Source of the DNA: CAZTZL01 sp964537715
GTDB lineage: Bacteria > Zhuqueibacterota > QNDG01 > DSAB01
Assembly: GCA_964537715.1 (NCBI GenBank)
Contig: CAZIAH010000001.1
Location: 62,001 to 126,000 of the forward strand
DNA length: 64,000 nt
Direction of reading: 5' to 3'
A program made the position numbers and the translations under genes. A model generated the notes under the pieces. The model had not been told where the DNA came from, did not search any database, and worked only from the letters and a program-made list of their open reading frames with translations. Below are positions 36,265 through 45,994 of the stretch, one piece after another. The stretch's first letter is position 1; every line of letters begins with the position of its first letter.

Positions 36265-36330
36265 GTAAACTGGAACTAAATCCGATTGCCATTGTTCAAA
36301 TTCAAGGTTCAGTAAATAACAAGGATATTC

Positions 36331-37497
36331 ATGAAATCTAAATCTCTTCTCAGTTTTATTGTGATGCTTGGATTGTTCGTTATTTTTTTTGAATGTGGAA
36401 AGAACAGTAAGAATCCGGTCGGATCAAAATATCTTGAACCCCGCGGGTCAGAAAAAGACACTACCTTCACCGCCTCCCCCCTGGATACATTTTATCATAA
36501 AGATATTGAATGCGGTACCTCTTCCTATCTGTATCTGGGTGAAACCGAATACGTTAAAGCCAAAACACTGATATGGTTTTCAGACTTTCCTGACAGCGGT
36601 ATTGTGGATAGTGCAGTGGTCACATTGACACCGTATGAAATTATCGGTTCGTCAATCGGGTCGTTTACTGCGTCGGTTTATCCTATAAAAAATGACTGGG
36701 ATGAATACGAAACCACCTGGGAAACCTTTGAACACGATCAGGTCGGAGGAGAGATCTCAACTTTCGAACTCGATGCAGCTGAAATCGAGGCCAATCTCGA
36801 TTCGCTTGAAATCACTTTTCGGCTTCCAGTGGCAACTGTTCAATCCTGGATGGACACGGCCACTGCGGATGACAATTATGGAATATGCATCTCGTACAGT
36901 ATCTCGGATTTTGTTGTGGGATTTGATAGCCGGGCATTGACCGATGGGCCCCAATTGGACCTGTATGTCTCCCAGGATACGACCCAGCTCCACGAGACCA
37001 TCTCTCCAAAACAGGACACGTTTATTGCCACTTCCCTGCAGACCGAACGTTCCGACCGTATTTTTATCACAAATGGTTCCGCGCTTCGATCCTTTCTCGA
37101 TTTTGACGTCACCTCCATTCAGGAAGACGCTACGATAAACAGGGCTCTGATCGTTTTGCATGTCGATACGCTTCTCTCTGTCCCAGACAACAGCACCTCT
37201 TTTTATATCTATGCGTATCCGATTAATAACAGTGTCACATGGCCCATTTCATCCGTCGAACTGGATTCGACGCTTTCCGCAACGGGAACAGTGAGCGGAG
37301 ATTCCGCTACATTCAACATCACAACGATCGTGCAAAATTGGACATCCGGAAAATCCGAAAATCACGGTCTCCTATTGAAAGGAAGCAGCGAAGTGTACAA
37401 TCTTCATCAAAGAGCATTTTTCAGCACGGAATCCGATTCTCTTTTAAGGCCAAGTCTGGAAGTATACTATACCTTACCGCCATCAAGCCGACTTTAA
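36331..37497 (+). CDS. DNRLRE-type surface lipoprotein
   Basis: A 388-residue exported protein with a lipoprotein-type signal ending in FFECGK (Cys near residue 22). Two similar halves (about 40-205 and 210-385) show the pattern of DNRLRE/CBM-like domains: paired beta strands with DTFI, YLGETEYVKAKTLIWF or FITNGSALRSFLDFD, and a V..WTSG.. loop before the last strand. Such domains occur in surface and matrix-binding proteins; no enzymatic motif is visible. It precedes the FadL/PorV-like gene by 32 bases and is likely co-transcribed. Confidence 0.65.
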   Translation: MKSKSLLSFIVMLGLFVIFFECGKNSKNPVGSKYLEPRGSEKDTTFTASPLDTFYHKDIECGTSSYLYLGETEYVKAKTLIWFSDFPDSGIVDSAVVTLTPYEIIGSSIGSFTASVYPIKNDWDEYETTWETFEHDQVGGEISTFELDAAEIEANLDSLEITFRLPVATVQSWMDTATADDNYGICISYSISDFVVGFDSRALTDGPQLDLYVSQDTTQLHETISPKQDTFIATSLQTERSDRIFITNGSALRSFLDFDVTSIQEDATINRALIVLHVDTLLSVPDNSTSFYIYAYPINNSVTWPISSVELDSTLSATGTVSGDSATFNITTIVQNWTSGKSENHGLLLKGSSEVYNLHQRAFFSTESDSLLRPSLEVYYTLPPSSRL

Positions 37498-37529
37498 AAA
37501 CAAAGCATTGGATTATTTGGAGAATCAGC

Positions 37530-38732
37530 ATGAAACGCATCACCGAGTTTTTTTTCATTCTAGTTATTCTTTTACTGTTTTCCTCCTCAATTAAGGGTGG
37601 AAGCGTCCTTTCATCATACGGTGTAGGCATTCCTTTTGCGTTTCCAAACGCCAGAGCCATGGGCATGGGGGGCGTGACAATCGCTGTTCCTTCCCGATAC
37701 GCGGTACCCCGACTGAATCCGGCCGGTTTGCAGCAAATGCAGAAAACCATATTGAGCCTGCAGTATTTTTATGAACAGAACAAATACAAAGATGAATCAG
37801 AAAAAGCAACTTCACAATACGCCAATTTCGATGGCTTCACATTTGTTTTGCCTGTTGGAAAAGAATTGGGATTTTCGGCTTCGCTGAGACCGTATACTCG
37901 TGTCGATTACTATCTCAGTTTTCAGCAGGAACAATCGGAAGAACTCTTTATAAAATCTGTCCAGGGCATTGGAGGATTGAACACCTTTTCTTTTTCATTG
38001 TTTTACGGGATTGTTCCAAAGGTCGCACTCGGATTTTCCGGCGATTATATATTTGGAAAAATCAAGGAAAACTGGAAAGTTACCTATGAAAACGCAGATT
38101 TTGTCACGACAAGTGATCTGCTTTCGACAAAGAGCAGCGGTTATGGTTGGACCGCAGGTATTTTGATTCGTCCGATTTCTTCCCTGCAGGTAGGAGCCGT
38201 ATATCGGTCCGGGACCAAATTGGACAGTAAAACCAATACCTATTATGAATACACGACAACTGCATTGACACATCGTGGCTCGATCCACTTGCCCTCTTCC
38301 TGGGGAGCAGGAATTTCCTGCGGAATCGGTCAAATCGGATTGATCGGTCTGGATTTTTATAAACAGGACTGGTCACAATTAAAAATCAACGATCAAAAGA
38401 TACGACAAATCCGGAATACCTACCAAATCGCTCTCGGTACAGAGCTTCATCTTTCTGAAAATCCTTTTGATTTGTATTTAAAACGGATGAGTTATCGTCT
38501 GGGCATCTGCTACCAACCTTTCCTTGTTAATGATATCAAAGAGCAACCAATAACGGAAAAATGGCTGACGCTTGGTATCGGATTCCCGTTGCTCATGAAC
38601 ATTTCTCAGGTGGACCTGGCTCTAGGATTCGGGCAACGCGGTTCTCTGACTCAAAACGGACTTTCAGAGAATTTATTCAGAATCACGCTTTCATTTTCCG
38701 GTAGCGAAAAATGGTTCCGTCGCAACCATTGA
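37530..38732 (+). CDS. FadL/PorV-like outer-membrane barrel protein
   Basis: A 400-residue outer-membrane protein with a signal peptide (about 1-23) and the N-terminal ARAMGMGGVTIAV...RLNPAGL segment that marks the FadL/PorV (UPF0164-like) superfamily in FCB bacteria. The remaining sequence is an alternating barrel ending in ITLSFSGSEKWF. Relatives act in lipid uptake or, as PorV, in delivering T9SS cargo to the surface; the presence of a T9SS-tagged protein next door makes the latter worth considering, but the sequence does not decide. ATG 37530 has GGAG seven bases upstream. Confidence 0.75.
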   Translation: MKRITEFFFILVILLLFSSSIKGGSVLSSYGVGIPFAFPNARAMGMGGVTIAVPSRYAVPRLNPAGLQQMQKTILSLQYFYEQNKYKDESEKATSQYANFDGFTFVLPVGKELGFSASLRPYTRVDYYLSFQQEQSEELFIKSVQGIGGLNTFSFSLFYGIVPKVALGFSGDYIFGKIKENWKVTYENADFVTTSDLLSTKSSGYGWTAGILIRPISSLQVGAVYRSGTKLDSKTNTYYEYTTTALTHRGSIHLPSSWGAGISCGIGQIGLIGLDFYKQDWSQLKINDQKIRQIRNTYQIALGTELHLSENPFDLYLKRMSYRLGICYQPFLVNDIKEQPITEKWLTLGIGFPLLMNISQVDLALGFGQRGSLTQNGLSENLFRITLSFSGSEKWFRRNH

Positions 38733-38818
38733 TCGAAATTAAATTCTCTACATTCGATTTCCTTCCTGTACAATTTGCCCGGATTGCGAACAAATGAGTG
38801 GCAATTTTAAAATTTTTC

Positions 38819-38847
38819 TTGATTTTAGGTCATAGATTTTTTAAAAT
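38819..38847 (+). promoter_or_regulatory. Sigma-70-type promoter of the TPR lipoprotein gene
   Basis: TTGATT (38819-38824), 17-base spacer, TAAAAT (38842-38847), about 48 bases before the GTG start at 38895, which has its own AAAGGAGG ribosome site. Confidence 0.6.
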
Positions 38848-38894
38848 TAAACTTCGATTAATAATACGATTTTCATTTTAAAGGAGGAAGACAA

Positions 38895-40154
38895 GTGAAT
38901 TTAAAACAAAGGCATCTTACTGTCTATGTCATCTTGCTGCTTGCCATTTCCGTTGCCATGATGTATCTCATCGGATGTGCCGGAACGCAACCTAGACAAT
39001 TGACTGCGGAACAGCAAAAAGCCATCGATGATTCTTTGCGACAGGTGCACGAGCACAAAATCAATTTGAATTTAAGTCTGGGATACGAACGCTACAAACA
39101 ACAATCCTGGGAAAAAGCCAAAACATTCTTTTTAAAAGCATCCGAACTGGATACTTCGGGAATCAAAGCCAAATATCTTTATCAGTGGCTTGGAACCTGT
39201 TTTGCCATGCTCAATCAACCCGACAGTGCCGAATGGGCTTACAACCGAGGTATCGATTTTGCTCCTGATCATGCCTATTTTTATACCGCCCTCATTCATT
39301 TATACAAAATTCAGGGTCGATTCGACGAAGGACTCAAACTGGCCCAGACACTCATCGAACTACAGCCCGATTCGGCTTCCAGTTATAAAATAAAAGGGGA
39401 ACTTTACAGGCTGAATCAGGACATTGAAGAGGCAATCGCGGCATACAACCAAGCTTTGGAATTGAATCCAAAAGATCAGGAAACCCAGCAGATATTAAGC
39501 GATCTCTACAAACAAAGAGGGGATATTACCGAATTGATCGGTACGCTGGAAAAAGTCGTCGAACAGACACCGGACAACATAGACAAACGAATCGAACTGG
39601 CAAAAGCATACTCCCAGGTTGGAGAATATGCAAAAGCGGTCGAACAACTCAAATTTGTCATATCGAAAAAACCGGATAATATTTCTGCGCTGGAACTTAT
39701 CGGAGATGCTTATCAAAATTTAAAACAATACAGCAATGCCATTTCAACATATAAGAAAATTCTGGCTATCTATCCAGATGATAAAAAGAATCTGTGCAAC
39801 CTGGCCATGAGCTATTCTTCTGCGGGACAATATACAACTGCCCTAATTCAGATTCAAAAAGCGCTCTCCAGCGATCCCAATTACGGTCTTGCCTATTTGA
39901 CAAGAGGAATGGTCTACGAAAATGCTGCGGACAAATGTGTGGAAAAAAGAGACGGCAAAATTTCTTTTGACGACAAGCTCGTTTATAAAATGGCCTATGA
40001 TGAATATCAAAAAGCGAAAAATGATATTCAATGGAAATTCGATGCAAACAAACGTATCGAATATGTGTCATCAAGCATACCCAAAAAAGAAGATTATTTC
40101 ATGCATAAAAACCAGACCAAACCCCGCGGCGAGTGTTATAACTGGATTCATTAA
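38895..40154 (+). CDS. TPR-repeat lipoprotein
   Basis: A 419-residue lipoprotein: signal peptide with lipobox YLIGC (Cys near residue 28), then about nine TPR units (about 55-345, such as AIAAYNQALELNPKD and AISTYKKILAIYPDD), which form a superhelical protein-binding scaffold in the periplasm. The last 70 residues are charged and lack TPR pattern. The GTG start at 38895 is chosen because GGAGG lies seven bases upstream. Related TPR lipoproteins (PilF type) help assemble secretins, but this one is longer and that role is only a possibility. Confidence 0.85.
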   Translation: MNLKQRHLTVYVILLLAISVAMMYLIGCAGTQPRQLTAEQQKAIDDSLRQVHEHKINLNLSLGYERYKQQSWEKAKTFFLKASELDTSGIKAKYLYQWLGTCFAMLNQPDSAEWAYNRGIDFAPDHAYFYTALIHLYKIQGRFDEGLKLAQTLIELQPDSASSYKIKGELYRLNQDIEEAIAAYNQALELNPKDQETQQILSDLYKQRGDITELIGTLEKVVEQTPDNIDKRIELAKAYSQVGEYAKAVEQLKFVISKKPDNISALELIGDAYQNLKQYSNAISTYKKILAIYPDDKKNLCNLAMSYSSAGQYTTALIQIQKALSSDPNYGLAYLTRGMVYENAADKCVEKRDGKISFDDKLVYKMAYDEYQKAKNDIQWKFDANKRIEYVSSSIPKKEDYFMHKNQTKPRGECYNWIH

Positions 40155-40168
40155 AGGATGCATCATTC

Positions 40169-40612
40169 ATGAGCATTGCAATCGGCTCTGACCATGCAGG
40201 TTATCAATTAAAGGAACGAATAAAAAAGTATCTCGATCAGTCCCATATCCCGTATCGAGATTTCGGTGCCCATTCAACAAAATCGGTCGATTATCCGGAT
40301 ATAGCGATCCAGGTCGCAAAAGTTGTTTCGGAAAATAAAGCGGAACGCGGCATCCTGATCTGTCATACGGGAATAGGCATGTCTCTTGTCGCCAACAAGG
40401 TCCCGCATATTCGGGCAGCGCTTTGCATTTCGGCAGAAATCGCCAAACTCGCAAGAGTGCATAACGATGCCAACCTACTCGTACTGGGAAACCTTGAAAC
40501 CGATCCCCGACATGTCGATGAAATTGTAAGAACCTTTCTTGAGACCCCCTTCGAAAACGGCGGACGGCATGAGAGAAGAGTCAAAAAGATACACGACTTG
40601 ACCGGTGTTTAA
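40169..40612 (+). CDS. rpiB: Ribose-5-phosphate isomerase B
   Basis: A 147-residue RpiB/LacAB family isomerase interconverting ribose 5-phosphate and ribulose 5-phosphate in the pentose phosphate pathway. It has GSDHAGYQLKE at the N terminus, the catalytic cysteine loop ICHTGIGMSLVANK and the phosphate-binding HNDANLLVLG. The loop has His where Gly is usual (CGTG). ATG at 40169 follows the TPR gene by 14 bases. A stem-loop downstream separates it from glyA. rpiB next to glyA is a common bacterial arrangement. Confidence 0.93.
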   Translation: MSIAIGSDHAGYQLKERIKKYLDQSHIPYRDFGAHSTKSVDYPDIAIQVAKVVSENKAERGILICHTGIGMSLVANKVPHIRAALCISAEIAKLARVHNDANLLVLGNLETDPRHVDEIVRTFLETPFENGGRHERRVKKIHDLTGV

Positions 40613-40643
40613 TTTGCACCAAAAAATGATAACGAAATTCTGG

Positions 40644-40671
40644 GCCAAATGGGACTAATGTCTCATTTGGC
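40644..40671 (+). terminator. Stem-loop between rpiB and glyA
   Basis: GCCAAATGGGAC and GTCTCATTTGGC pair over 12 positions with one mismatch around TAAT. An AT-rich run follows but no clear U-tract, so it is either a weak terminator of rpiB or an mRNA element. Confidence 0.45.
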
Positions 40672-40710
40672 GCATTATATTTATAAACGCTTATGATGAG
40701 AGGAATAATT

Positions 40711-42006
40711 TTGGAAAATTTGAAAAAACTCGATCCGAAAATTTACAGAGCAATTCAATCGGAAATGACGCGTCAAAACGATAAGATTGAATTGATTGCC
40801 TCTGAAAATTTTGTGAGCACAGCTGTTCTCGAAGCAATGGGAAGCGTCATGACCAATAAATATGCGGAAGGTTATCCGGATCACCGGTACTACGGCGGCT
40901 GTGAATTTGTCGATCAGGCAGAAAACTTGGCAAGAGAAAGAGCAAAACAACTTTTCAAGTGCGATTATGCCAATGTTCAACCGCATGCCGGTTCCCAGGC
41001 GAACATGGCGGCTTATATGACTTTTATTGAACCCGGAGACACGGTACTGGGAATGAATCTGGCCCACGGGGGACATTTGACTCACGGCAGTCCTGTGAAT
41101 TTTTCGGGTCAACTCTACCATTTCGTTTCTTACGGAGTGAAACAGGAAACCGGTACGATCGATTACGATCAGGCGTATCGAATCGCACAGGAGCACAAAC
41201 CCAAACTGATTGTTACCGGCGCTAGCGCCTACCCTCGTTTTATCGATTTCGAAAAATTTAGAGAAATCGCCGATAAAACCGGAGCCTATCTCATGGCCGA
41301 TATTGCTCATCCGGCCGGTTTGGTGGCTGTCGGTCTTCATCCGAATCCTCTTCCCCACTGTGATGTGGTAACGACCACAACACACAAAACACTTCGCGGA
41401 CCCCGCGGAGGAATGATTCTTATAGGAAAGGATAAGGAAAACCCAATGGGAATCCGGGCACCTAAAACCGGACGTACCAAAATGCTGTCCGAAGTCATCG
41501 ACAGCAAAGTCATGCCGGGCATGCAAGGCGGCCCCCTGATGCATGTCATCGCGGCAAAAGCAGTAGGATTTCTCGAAAATCTGCAGCCGTCGTACAAAAC
41601 CTATTGTGAACAAATTATTAAAAATGCCAAAACATTGGCCGATAAATTACTTTCGTACGGATATCAGCTCGTGTCTGGCGGTACGGACAATCATTTGATA
41701 CTTCTGGATCTCTCATCCAAGGAAATTACAGGCAAAGCCGCCGAAAAAGCACTGGAACGGGCAGGCATAACCGTCAATAAGAATATGGTGCCCTTTGATC
41801 AAAAAAGTCCTCTCGTCACCAGCGGGATTCGTATCGGAACGCCTGCCATGACCACAAGAGGCATGAAAGAAAACGAAATGTTCCTGATCGCGGAGTTGAT
41901 CCATCGTACATTGTCTGACATTGAAAATGAAAATGTGATATCGGATGTCAATTATGAAGTGGTTGAATTGTGTGGACATTTCCCGATTTATAAGGAACTT
42001 CGATAA
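40711..42006 (+). CDS. glyA: Serine hydroxymethyltransferase
   Basis: A 431-residue PLP enzyme converting serine and tetrahydrofolate to glycine and methylene-THF, the main one-carbon source for purine and thymidylate synthesis. Lysine for PLP is in TTTHKTLRGPRGG, with the family motifs IASENF and AGSQANMAAY. The preferred start is TTG at 40711 (giving MENLKKLDPKIY), as AGAGGA lies six bases before it; the ATG codons at 40693/40696 have no ribosome site and would contain it. Confidence 0.96.
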   Translation: MENLKKLDPKIYRAIQSEMTRQNDKIELIASENFVSTAVLEAMGSVMTNKYAEGYPDHRYYGGCEFVDQAENLARERAKQLFKCDYANVQPHAGSQANMAAYMTFIEPGDTVLGMNLAHGGHLTHGSPVNFSGQLYHFVSYGVKQETGTIDYDQAYRIAQEHKPKLIVTGASAYPRFIDFEKFREIADKTGAYLMADIAHPAGLVAVGLHPNPLPHCDVVTTTTHKTLRGPRGGMILIGKDKENPMGIRAPKTGRTKMLSEVIDSKVMPGMQGGPLMHVIAAKAVGFLENLQPSYKTYCEQIIKNAKTLADKLLSYGYQLVSGGTDNHLILLDLSSKEITGKAAEKALERAGITVNKNMVPFDQKSPLVTSGIRIGTPAMTTRGMKENEMFLIAELIHRTLSDIENENVISDVNYEVVELCGHFPIYKELR

Positions 42007-42032
42007 ACGATTATTCCTGGATAGAAAGTAAA

Positions 42033-42515
42033 ATGGATGCCCCAATAAAACAATCGCGCCCTTCGTGGGACGATTACTTTCTGGAAATTGCCAATCTCGT
42101 CGCGACACGCTCGACCTGTTTAAGGCGAAAAGTGGGTGCTGTTATTGTCAAGGACAAACGCATTCTCGCAACGGGATACAATGGTGCCCCTCAGGGGCTT
42201 CCCCACTGTCTGGATATCGGTTGCCTGCGTGAAAAATTGAACATCCCGCGCGGGGAACGGCATGAACTGTGTCGGGGCATCCACGCCGAACAAAACGCCA
42301 TCATTCAGGCAGCCACTTCGGGAACCAATATTGAGGGTAGCATTCTTTATTCCACACATTTTCCCTGTTCACTCTGTATGAAGATGATTATCAATTCCGG
42401 AATTCGAAAAATATTCTATCTCGAAGGTTACCCGGACGATCTTGCCAAGACACTGAGCGGGGAAGCCAATCTAAAAATGATCCAGCTAAAATTGAGCAAG
42501 GACGAATCCAATTGA
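42033..42515 (+). CDS. dCMP deaminase (ComEB-like)
   Basis: A 160-residue zinc-dependent deaminase of the cytidine/deoxycytidylate family: HAEQNAI supplies the His ligand and catalytic Glu, and PCSLC the two Cys ligands. A conserved CLDIGCLRE region with further cysteines is typical of dCMP deaminases, which turn dCMP into dUMP for thymidylate synthesis; this fits glyA upstream. Its stop overlaps the nrdR start by four bases. Confidence 0.92.
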   Translation: MDAPIKQSRPSWDDYFLEIANLVATRSTCLRRKVGAVIVKDKRILATGYNGAPQGLPHCLDIGCLREKLNIPRGERHELCRGIHAEQNAIIQAATSGTNIEGSILYSTHFPCSLCMKMIINSGIRKIFYLEGYPDDLAKTLSGEANLKMIQLKLSKDESN

Positions 42516-42964
42516 GATGCCCTTTCTGCGGCCGAAGCGACGATAAAGTGATTGATACCCGGTCCCGAAATAACGATAAAGTAATTCGCCGTCGGCGTCA
42601 ATGCTTAAACTGCGGAAAGCGATTCATCACGGTTGAAGAAATCGAAAACAAAACGATTTCGGTTATCAAAGCAGATGGACGGAGAGAACCTTACGATCGG
42701 GAAAAAATAATGCGAGGCATTCAAATCGCCTGCATCAAGCGTCCGGTTTCCATTGATCAGATCGAATCATTGGTGGAAAAAATAGAATCGAAGATCGAAT
42801 CTGATTTTGTAAAAGAGATAGAAAGCAGAAAAATCGGAGAACTCGTATCCAAATATTTAAAGAAACTGGATGAAGTTGCATACGTGCGTTTTACGTCTGT
42901 TTATCGAAAATTTGAAGACAAAGAAGAATTCCTGAAAGAACTCAAACAACTGGGAAAAAAATGA
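42512..42964 (+). CDS. nrdR: NrdR repressor of ribonucleotide reductase genes
   Basis: A 150-residue NrdR: zinc ribbon with CPFCG and CLNCGKRF, basic patch VIRRRRQ, then an ATP-cone domain (about 48-138) with the family end VAYVRFTSVYRKF. It senses ATP/dATP and represses nrd operons. The start is TTG at 42512, overlapping the deaminase stop as TTGA. NrdR adjacent to glyA or a dCMP deaminase is a common arrangement. Confidence 0.96.
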   Translation: MRCPFCGRSDDKVIDTRSRNNDKVIRRRRQCLNCGKRFITVEEIENKTISVIKADGRREPYDREKIMRGIQIACIKRPVSIDQIESLVEKIESKIESDFVKEIESRKIGELVSKYLKKLDEVAYVRFTSVYRKFEDKEEFLKELKQLGKK

Positions 42965-43007
42965 CAAGGGAACGTTTTCCCTTCGCCTAATACGTAACGG
43001 AGCGTGA

Positions 43008-44345
43008 ATGGCATTCAATAAAACTTTTAAAGGAGGAGCGCATCCTCCAGAAAATAAACGGAGCACAGAACGAAATGCCATTGAGAACTGTCCCAACCCA
43101 GAAAAAGTCATCATCCCTCTTCAACAGCATATCGGAAGTCCACCGGAACTTGTCATTGAAAAAGGTGCGGAGGTCAAAACTGGACAGATACTTGCAAAGG
43201 CGACCCAGTTTGTTTCTGTACCGGTGCATGCGACGATTTCCGGAACTGTCGCTGCAATTGAAAAGTATCCCCACCCGCTTGGAACGAACCTGCTTTCCAT
43301 CATTATAGAAAGTGACGGCAACGATACCTGGACAAATACAATCAAACACAATCCCGACTATTTCGATCTTCCCGTCGATGAGATGAAAAACCGGATTCAA
43401 CAAGCGGGCATTGCAGGTATGGGAGGAGCAGCATTTCCGACCCATGTCAAATTGTCTCCTCCTCCTGAAAAACCAATTGAAATATTATTTCTCAACGGCG
43501 TGGAATGTGAGCCTTACCTGACTGCGGATCATCGTCTCATGCTGGAACATCCGGATGCAATTCTCAGTGGACTGCGTATTTTAATGAAAATTCTGAACGC
43601 GAAACGGGCAATTATCGGAATCGAGAAAAACAAACCAGATGCGATTCGCCTGTTCCAGAAAAAAACCAAGTCCAGAAAAAAAATATCGGTACTGCCATTG
43701 GAGGTCAAATATCCACAGGGCGCGGAAAAACAACTCATCTATGCGGCTACGGGACGTGTCATTCCTTCCGGCGGTCTTCCTATGGATGTTGGATGTCTTG
43801 TACTGAATGTGGGAACCGTCTTCGCCATTTACGAAGCTGTCTCATCGAACAAACCGCTGATCGAAAGGGTCATTACAGTATCCGGACCTGGCATTAACAA
43901 ACCCAAGAATCTCCGCGTTCGTATCGGAACACCTTTCAAATCCCTCATCGAATACTGCGGAGGATATACAAATATTTCGGCGAAATTGATCAACGGCGGT
44001 CCAATGATGGGAATCGCTCAATATACCGACGAAGTTCCCGTGATTAAGGGCACTTCGGGAATACTGGTATTGGATAAAAAAACGGCCTCACATCGTGAAG
44101 AACATCCCTGCATTCGCTGTGCACGATGTGTCGATACCTGTCCCATGAAGCTGATGCCGACTGAACTGGCTTCGCTCGTCAAACATGAAAAATATGATCA
44201 GACTGCACGTATCGGATTATACGATTGCATTGAATGCGGGACTTGCGCATTTGTCTGTCCTGCGAATATTCAACTCGTACACTACATCAAACTCGGGAAA
44301 GCCATTTTAAATGAGAAACAAAAAGAAGTGGAACAATCGGCATGA
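43008..44345 (+). CDS. rnfC: Rnf complex subunit C
   Basis: A 445-residue peripheral iron-sulfur subunit that accepts or donates electrons to NADH. An N-terminal beta-rich SLBB-like start (FKGGAHPPENK), a Rossmann-type NADH/FMN domain (GMGGAAFPTHVKL and NGVECEPYLTAD), then two 4Fe-4S sites CIRCARCVDTCP and CIECGTCAFVCP. The iron-sulfur sites identify RnfC over NqrA. It opens a C-D-G-E-A gene set; its stop overlaps an in-frame ATG of rnfD. Confidence 0.95.
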   Translation: MAFNKTFKGGAHPPENKRSTERNAIENCPNPEKVIIPLQQHIGSPPELVIEKGAEVKTGQILAKATQFVSVPVHATISGTVAAIEKYPHPLGTNLLSIIIESDGNDTWTNTIKHNPDYFDLPVDEMKNRIQQAGIAGMGGAAFPTHVKLSPPPEKPIEILFLNGVECEPYLTADHRLMLEHPDAILSGLRILMKILNAKRAIIGIEKNKPDAIRLFQKKTKSRKKISVLPLEVKYPQGAEKQLIYAATGRVIPSGGLPMDVGCLVLNVGTVFAIYEAVSSNKPLIERVITVSGPGINKPKNLRVRIGTPFKSLIEYCGGYTNISAKLINGGPMMGIAQYTDEVPVIKGTSGILVLDKKTASHREEHPCIRCARCVDTCPMKLMPTELASLVKHEKYDQTARIGLYDCIECGTCAFVCPANIQLVHYIKLGKAILNEKQKEVEQSA

Positions 44346-44362
44346 ACGAAGGAGCATCTCGA

Positions 44363-45388
44363 ATGACAGATAAATTTTTTCTTTCTTCTTCGCCCCATAT
44401 TAAAGACAAGGACTCGATACCGAAAATCATGCATTCTGTCATTGTGGCGCTTGTTCCCGCAGGAATCGGTGCTGTCTATTTCTTCGGAATTCAGGCGTTG
44501 TGGGTCATTCTGATCGCCTCGGCCGCATCCATTGTGACCGAACTTCTCTGTCAGTTGATCATGAAACGGCCCGTCACCATTTTGGATGGAAGCGCCTGGC
44601 TCACTGGCATCCTGCTTGCATATAATCTTCCTTCGGATGTTCCGCTGTGGCTTCCCGCGATCGGTGCATTTTGCGGGATTCTTATAGGCAAACAACTTTT
44701 CGGCGGCCTCGGTTACAATCCGATGAATCCTGCCCTGATCGGCCGCGCCTTTCTCATGGCCTCCTGGCCGACTTACATGACCGTTTTTCGTGTCATTCCC
44801 AGAAATGGCACGCTCTCTGGAATCGATATCGTCACTTCCGCCACACCCCTAAATGTGTTTCGCCATGCCCGTGAAATCATCACTCACAGTACATCTTACT
44901 CGACGGATCAGGTCATTCAAGCCCAGGATACCATTTCCCAATTGTACAATGCCCAACCGAATCTTTTTTTTGGAAGAATCGGCGGATGTCTCGGTGAAAC
45001 CTCGGCCTTCCTGCTTCTCATCGGTGCTGTTTTTTTGATGTACAAAAGAATCATCGGCTGGAAAATTCCTTTTTCGTATATTACGACGGTCGGTCTGCTT
45101 ACATGGCTTTTTGGAGGAACCGATGGGCTCACCACAGGGAATTTTCTATTCCATCTGCTTTCAGGCGGTTTGATTCTGGGAGCATTTTATATGGCTACAG
45201 ACATGGTCACTTCGCCGGTGACATTCAAGGGTCGGGTTATTTTCGGTATCGGCTGTGGTATCATTACCGTGATTATCCGTCTTTGGGGAGGTTATCCCGA
45301 AGGGGTCAGTTATGCGATCTTATTAATGAATCTGACGACCCCTCTCATTGATAAATACACAAGATCCAAAATTTTTGGAGAAAGATAA
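44363..45388 (+). CDS. rnfD: Rnf complex subunit D
   Basis: A 341-residue polytopic membrane subunit with about nine to ten helices. The segment VTSATPLN contains the threonine expected to carry covalent FMN, and GGLGYNPMNPALIGRAFL is the family signature. ATG at 44363 is preferred because GGAG lies eight bases upstream; the ATG at 44342 that overlaps the rnfC stop is an alternative. Part of an electron-driven ion (Na+ or H+) pump in the inner membrane. Confidence 0.95.
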   Translation: MTDKFFLSSSPHIKDKDSIPKIMHSVIVALVPAGIGAVYFFGIQALWVILIASAASIVTELLCQLIMKRPVTILDGSAWLTGILLAYNLPSDVPLWLPAIGAFCGILIGKQLFGGLGYNPMNPALIGRAFLMASWPTYMTVFRVIPRNGTLSGIDIVTSATPLNVFRHAREIITHSTSYSTDQVIQAQDTISQLYNAQPNLFFGRIGGCLGETSAFLLLIGAVFLMYKRIIGWKIPFSYITTVGLLTWLFGGTDGLTTGNFLFHLLSGGLILGAFYMATDMVTSPVTFKGRVIFGIGCGIITVIIRLWGGYPEGVSYAILLMNLTTPLIDKYTRSKIFGER

Positions 45389-45392
45389 AATT

Positions 45393-45977
45393 ATGAAAGA
45401 CATCACCCAATTCGCGGCAACGCTGACTCTCGTGGCTTTGATCACAGCCGGATCTCTTGCCTGGGTAAACAAAATCACAAAACCGAAAATCATCGAACAG
45501 CAAAGAAATGAACTCACAAATGCACTTTCTTCGGTTCTGCCGGATTGCGCCTATGGTAGCATCGTTCCCGTTAAAAAAGACGACCATATTTTGTATTATC
45601 GGGGATATCTGGATAAAGCACGAACACAACTCGTCGGGTATGCCTTCCTTGCAGAAGGCAAAGGATATTCGAGTACGATCCGTACACTCGTGGGAATCGA
45701 TACTTCGTGTACCATTTATGCTATAAAAATTCTCTCGCAGCAGGAAACTCCCGGTTTGGGCAGTCTCTGCGAGCAAGTCCGATCCGGTGAATCCAAACCT
45801 TGGTGGCAGGTGCAATTTACCGGGAAAATGGCAAAGGGAATCGCTGTAGACAAAGACAAGGGGGAGATCGAATCCATTACCGGAGCCACAATCACATCCC
45901 GCGCGATCACCAATTCCATTGCCGAAGGTGTGAACCGGTTATTTGAACATCCGGATTTAAACAATACGAACAAATAG
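45393..45977 (+). CDS. rnfG: Rnf complex subunit G
   Basis: A 194-residue subunit with one N-terminal membrane helix (about 5-25) and a periplasmic FMN-binding domain. The covalent FMN threonine is in ESITGATITS. The domain length and QETPGLG motif agree with RnfG. It follows rnfD by four bases, in the order C-D-G-E-A. Confidence 0.95.
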   Translation: MKDITQFAATLTLVALITAGSLAWVNKITKPKIIEQQRNELTNALSSVLPDCAYGSIVPVKKDDHILYYRGYLDKARTQLVGYAFLAEGKGYSSTIRTLVGIDTSCTIYAIKILSQQETPGLGSLCEQVRSGESKPWWQVQFTGKMAKGIAVDKDKGEIESITGATITSRAITNSIAEGVNRLFEHPDLNNTNK

Positions 45978-45994
45978 AAACGATTGAGGAAAAA

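Larger units (their letters stand above)
35963..36330. other. Divergent intergenic region of 368 bases
   Basis: AT-rich region between the minus-strand giant adhesin/pilus operon and a plus-strand lipoprotein gene. It holds a sigma-54-like element facing left and a sigma-70-like promoter facing right, listed separately. No convincing small gene was found; an 80-codon minus-strand frame overlaps these promoters and looks spurious. Confidence 0.7.

Noticed and set aside
36050..36292. 80-codon minus-strand open frame upstream of the giant adhesin
   Set aside because: No ribosome site, unusual composition, and it lies over the two promoters of the divergent region.
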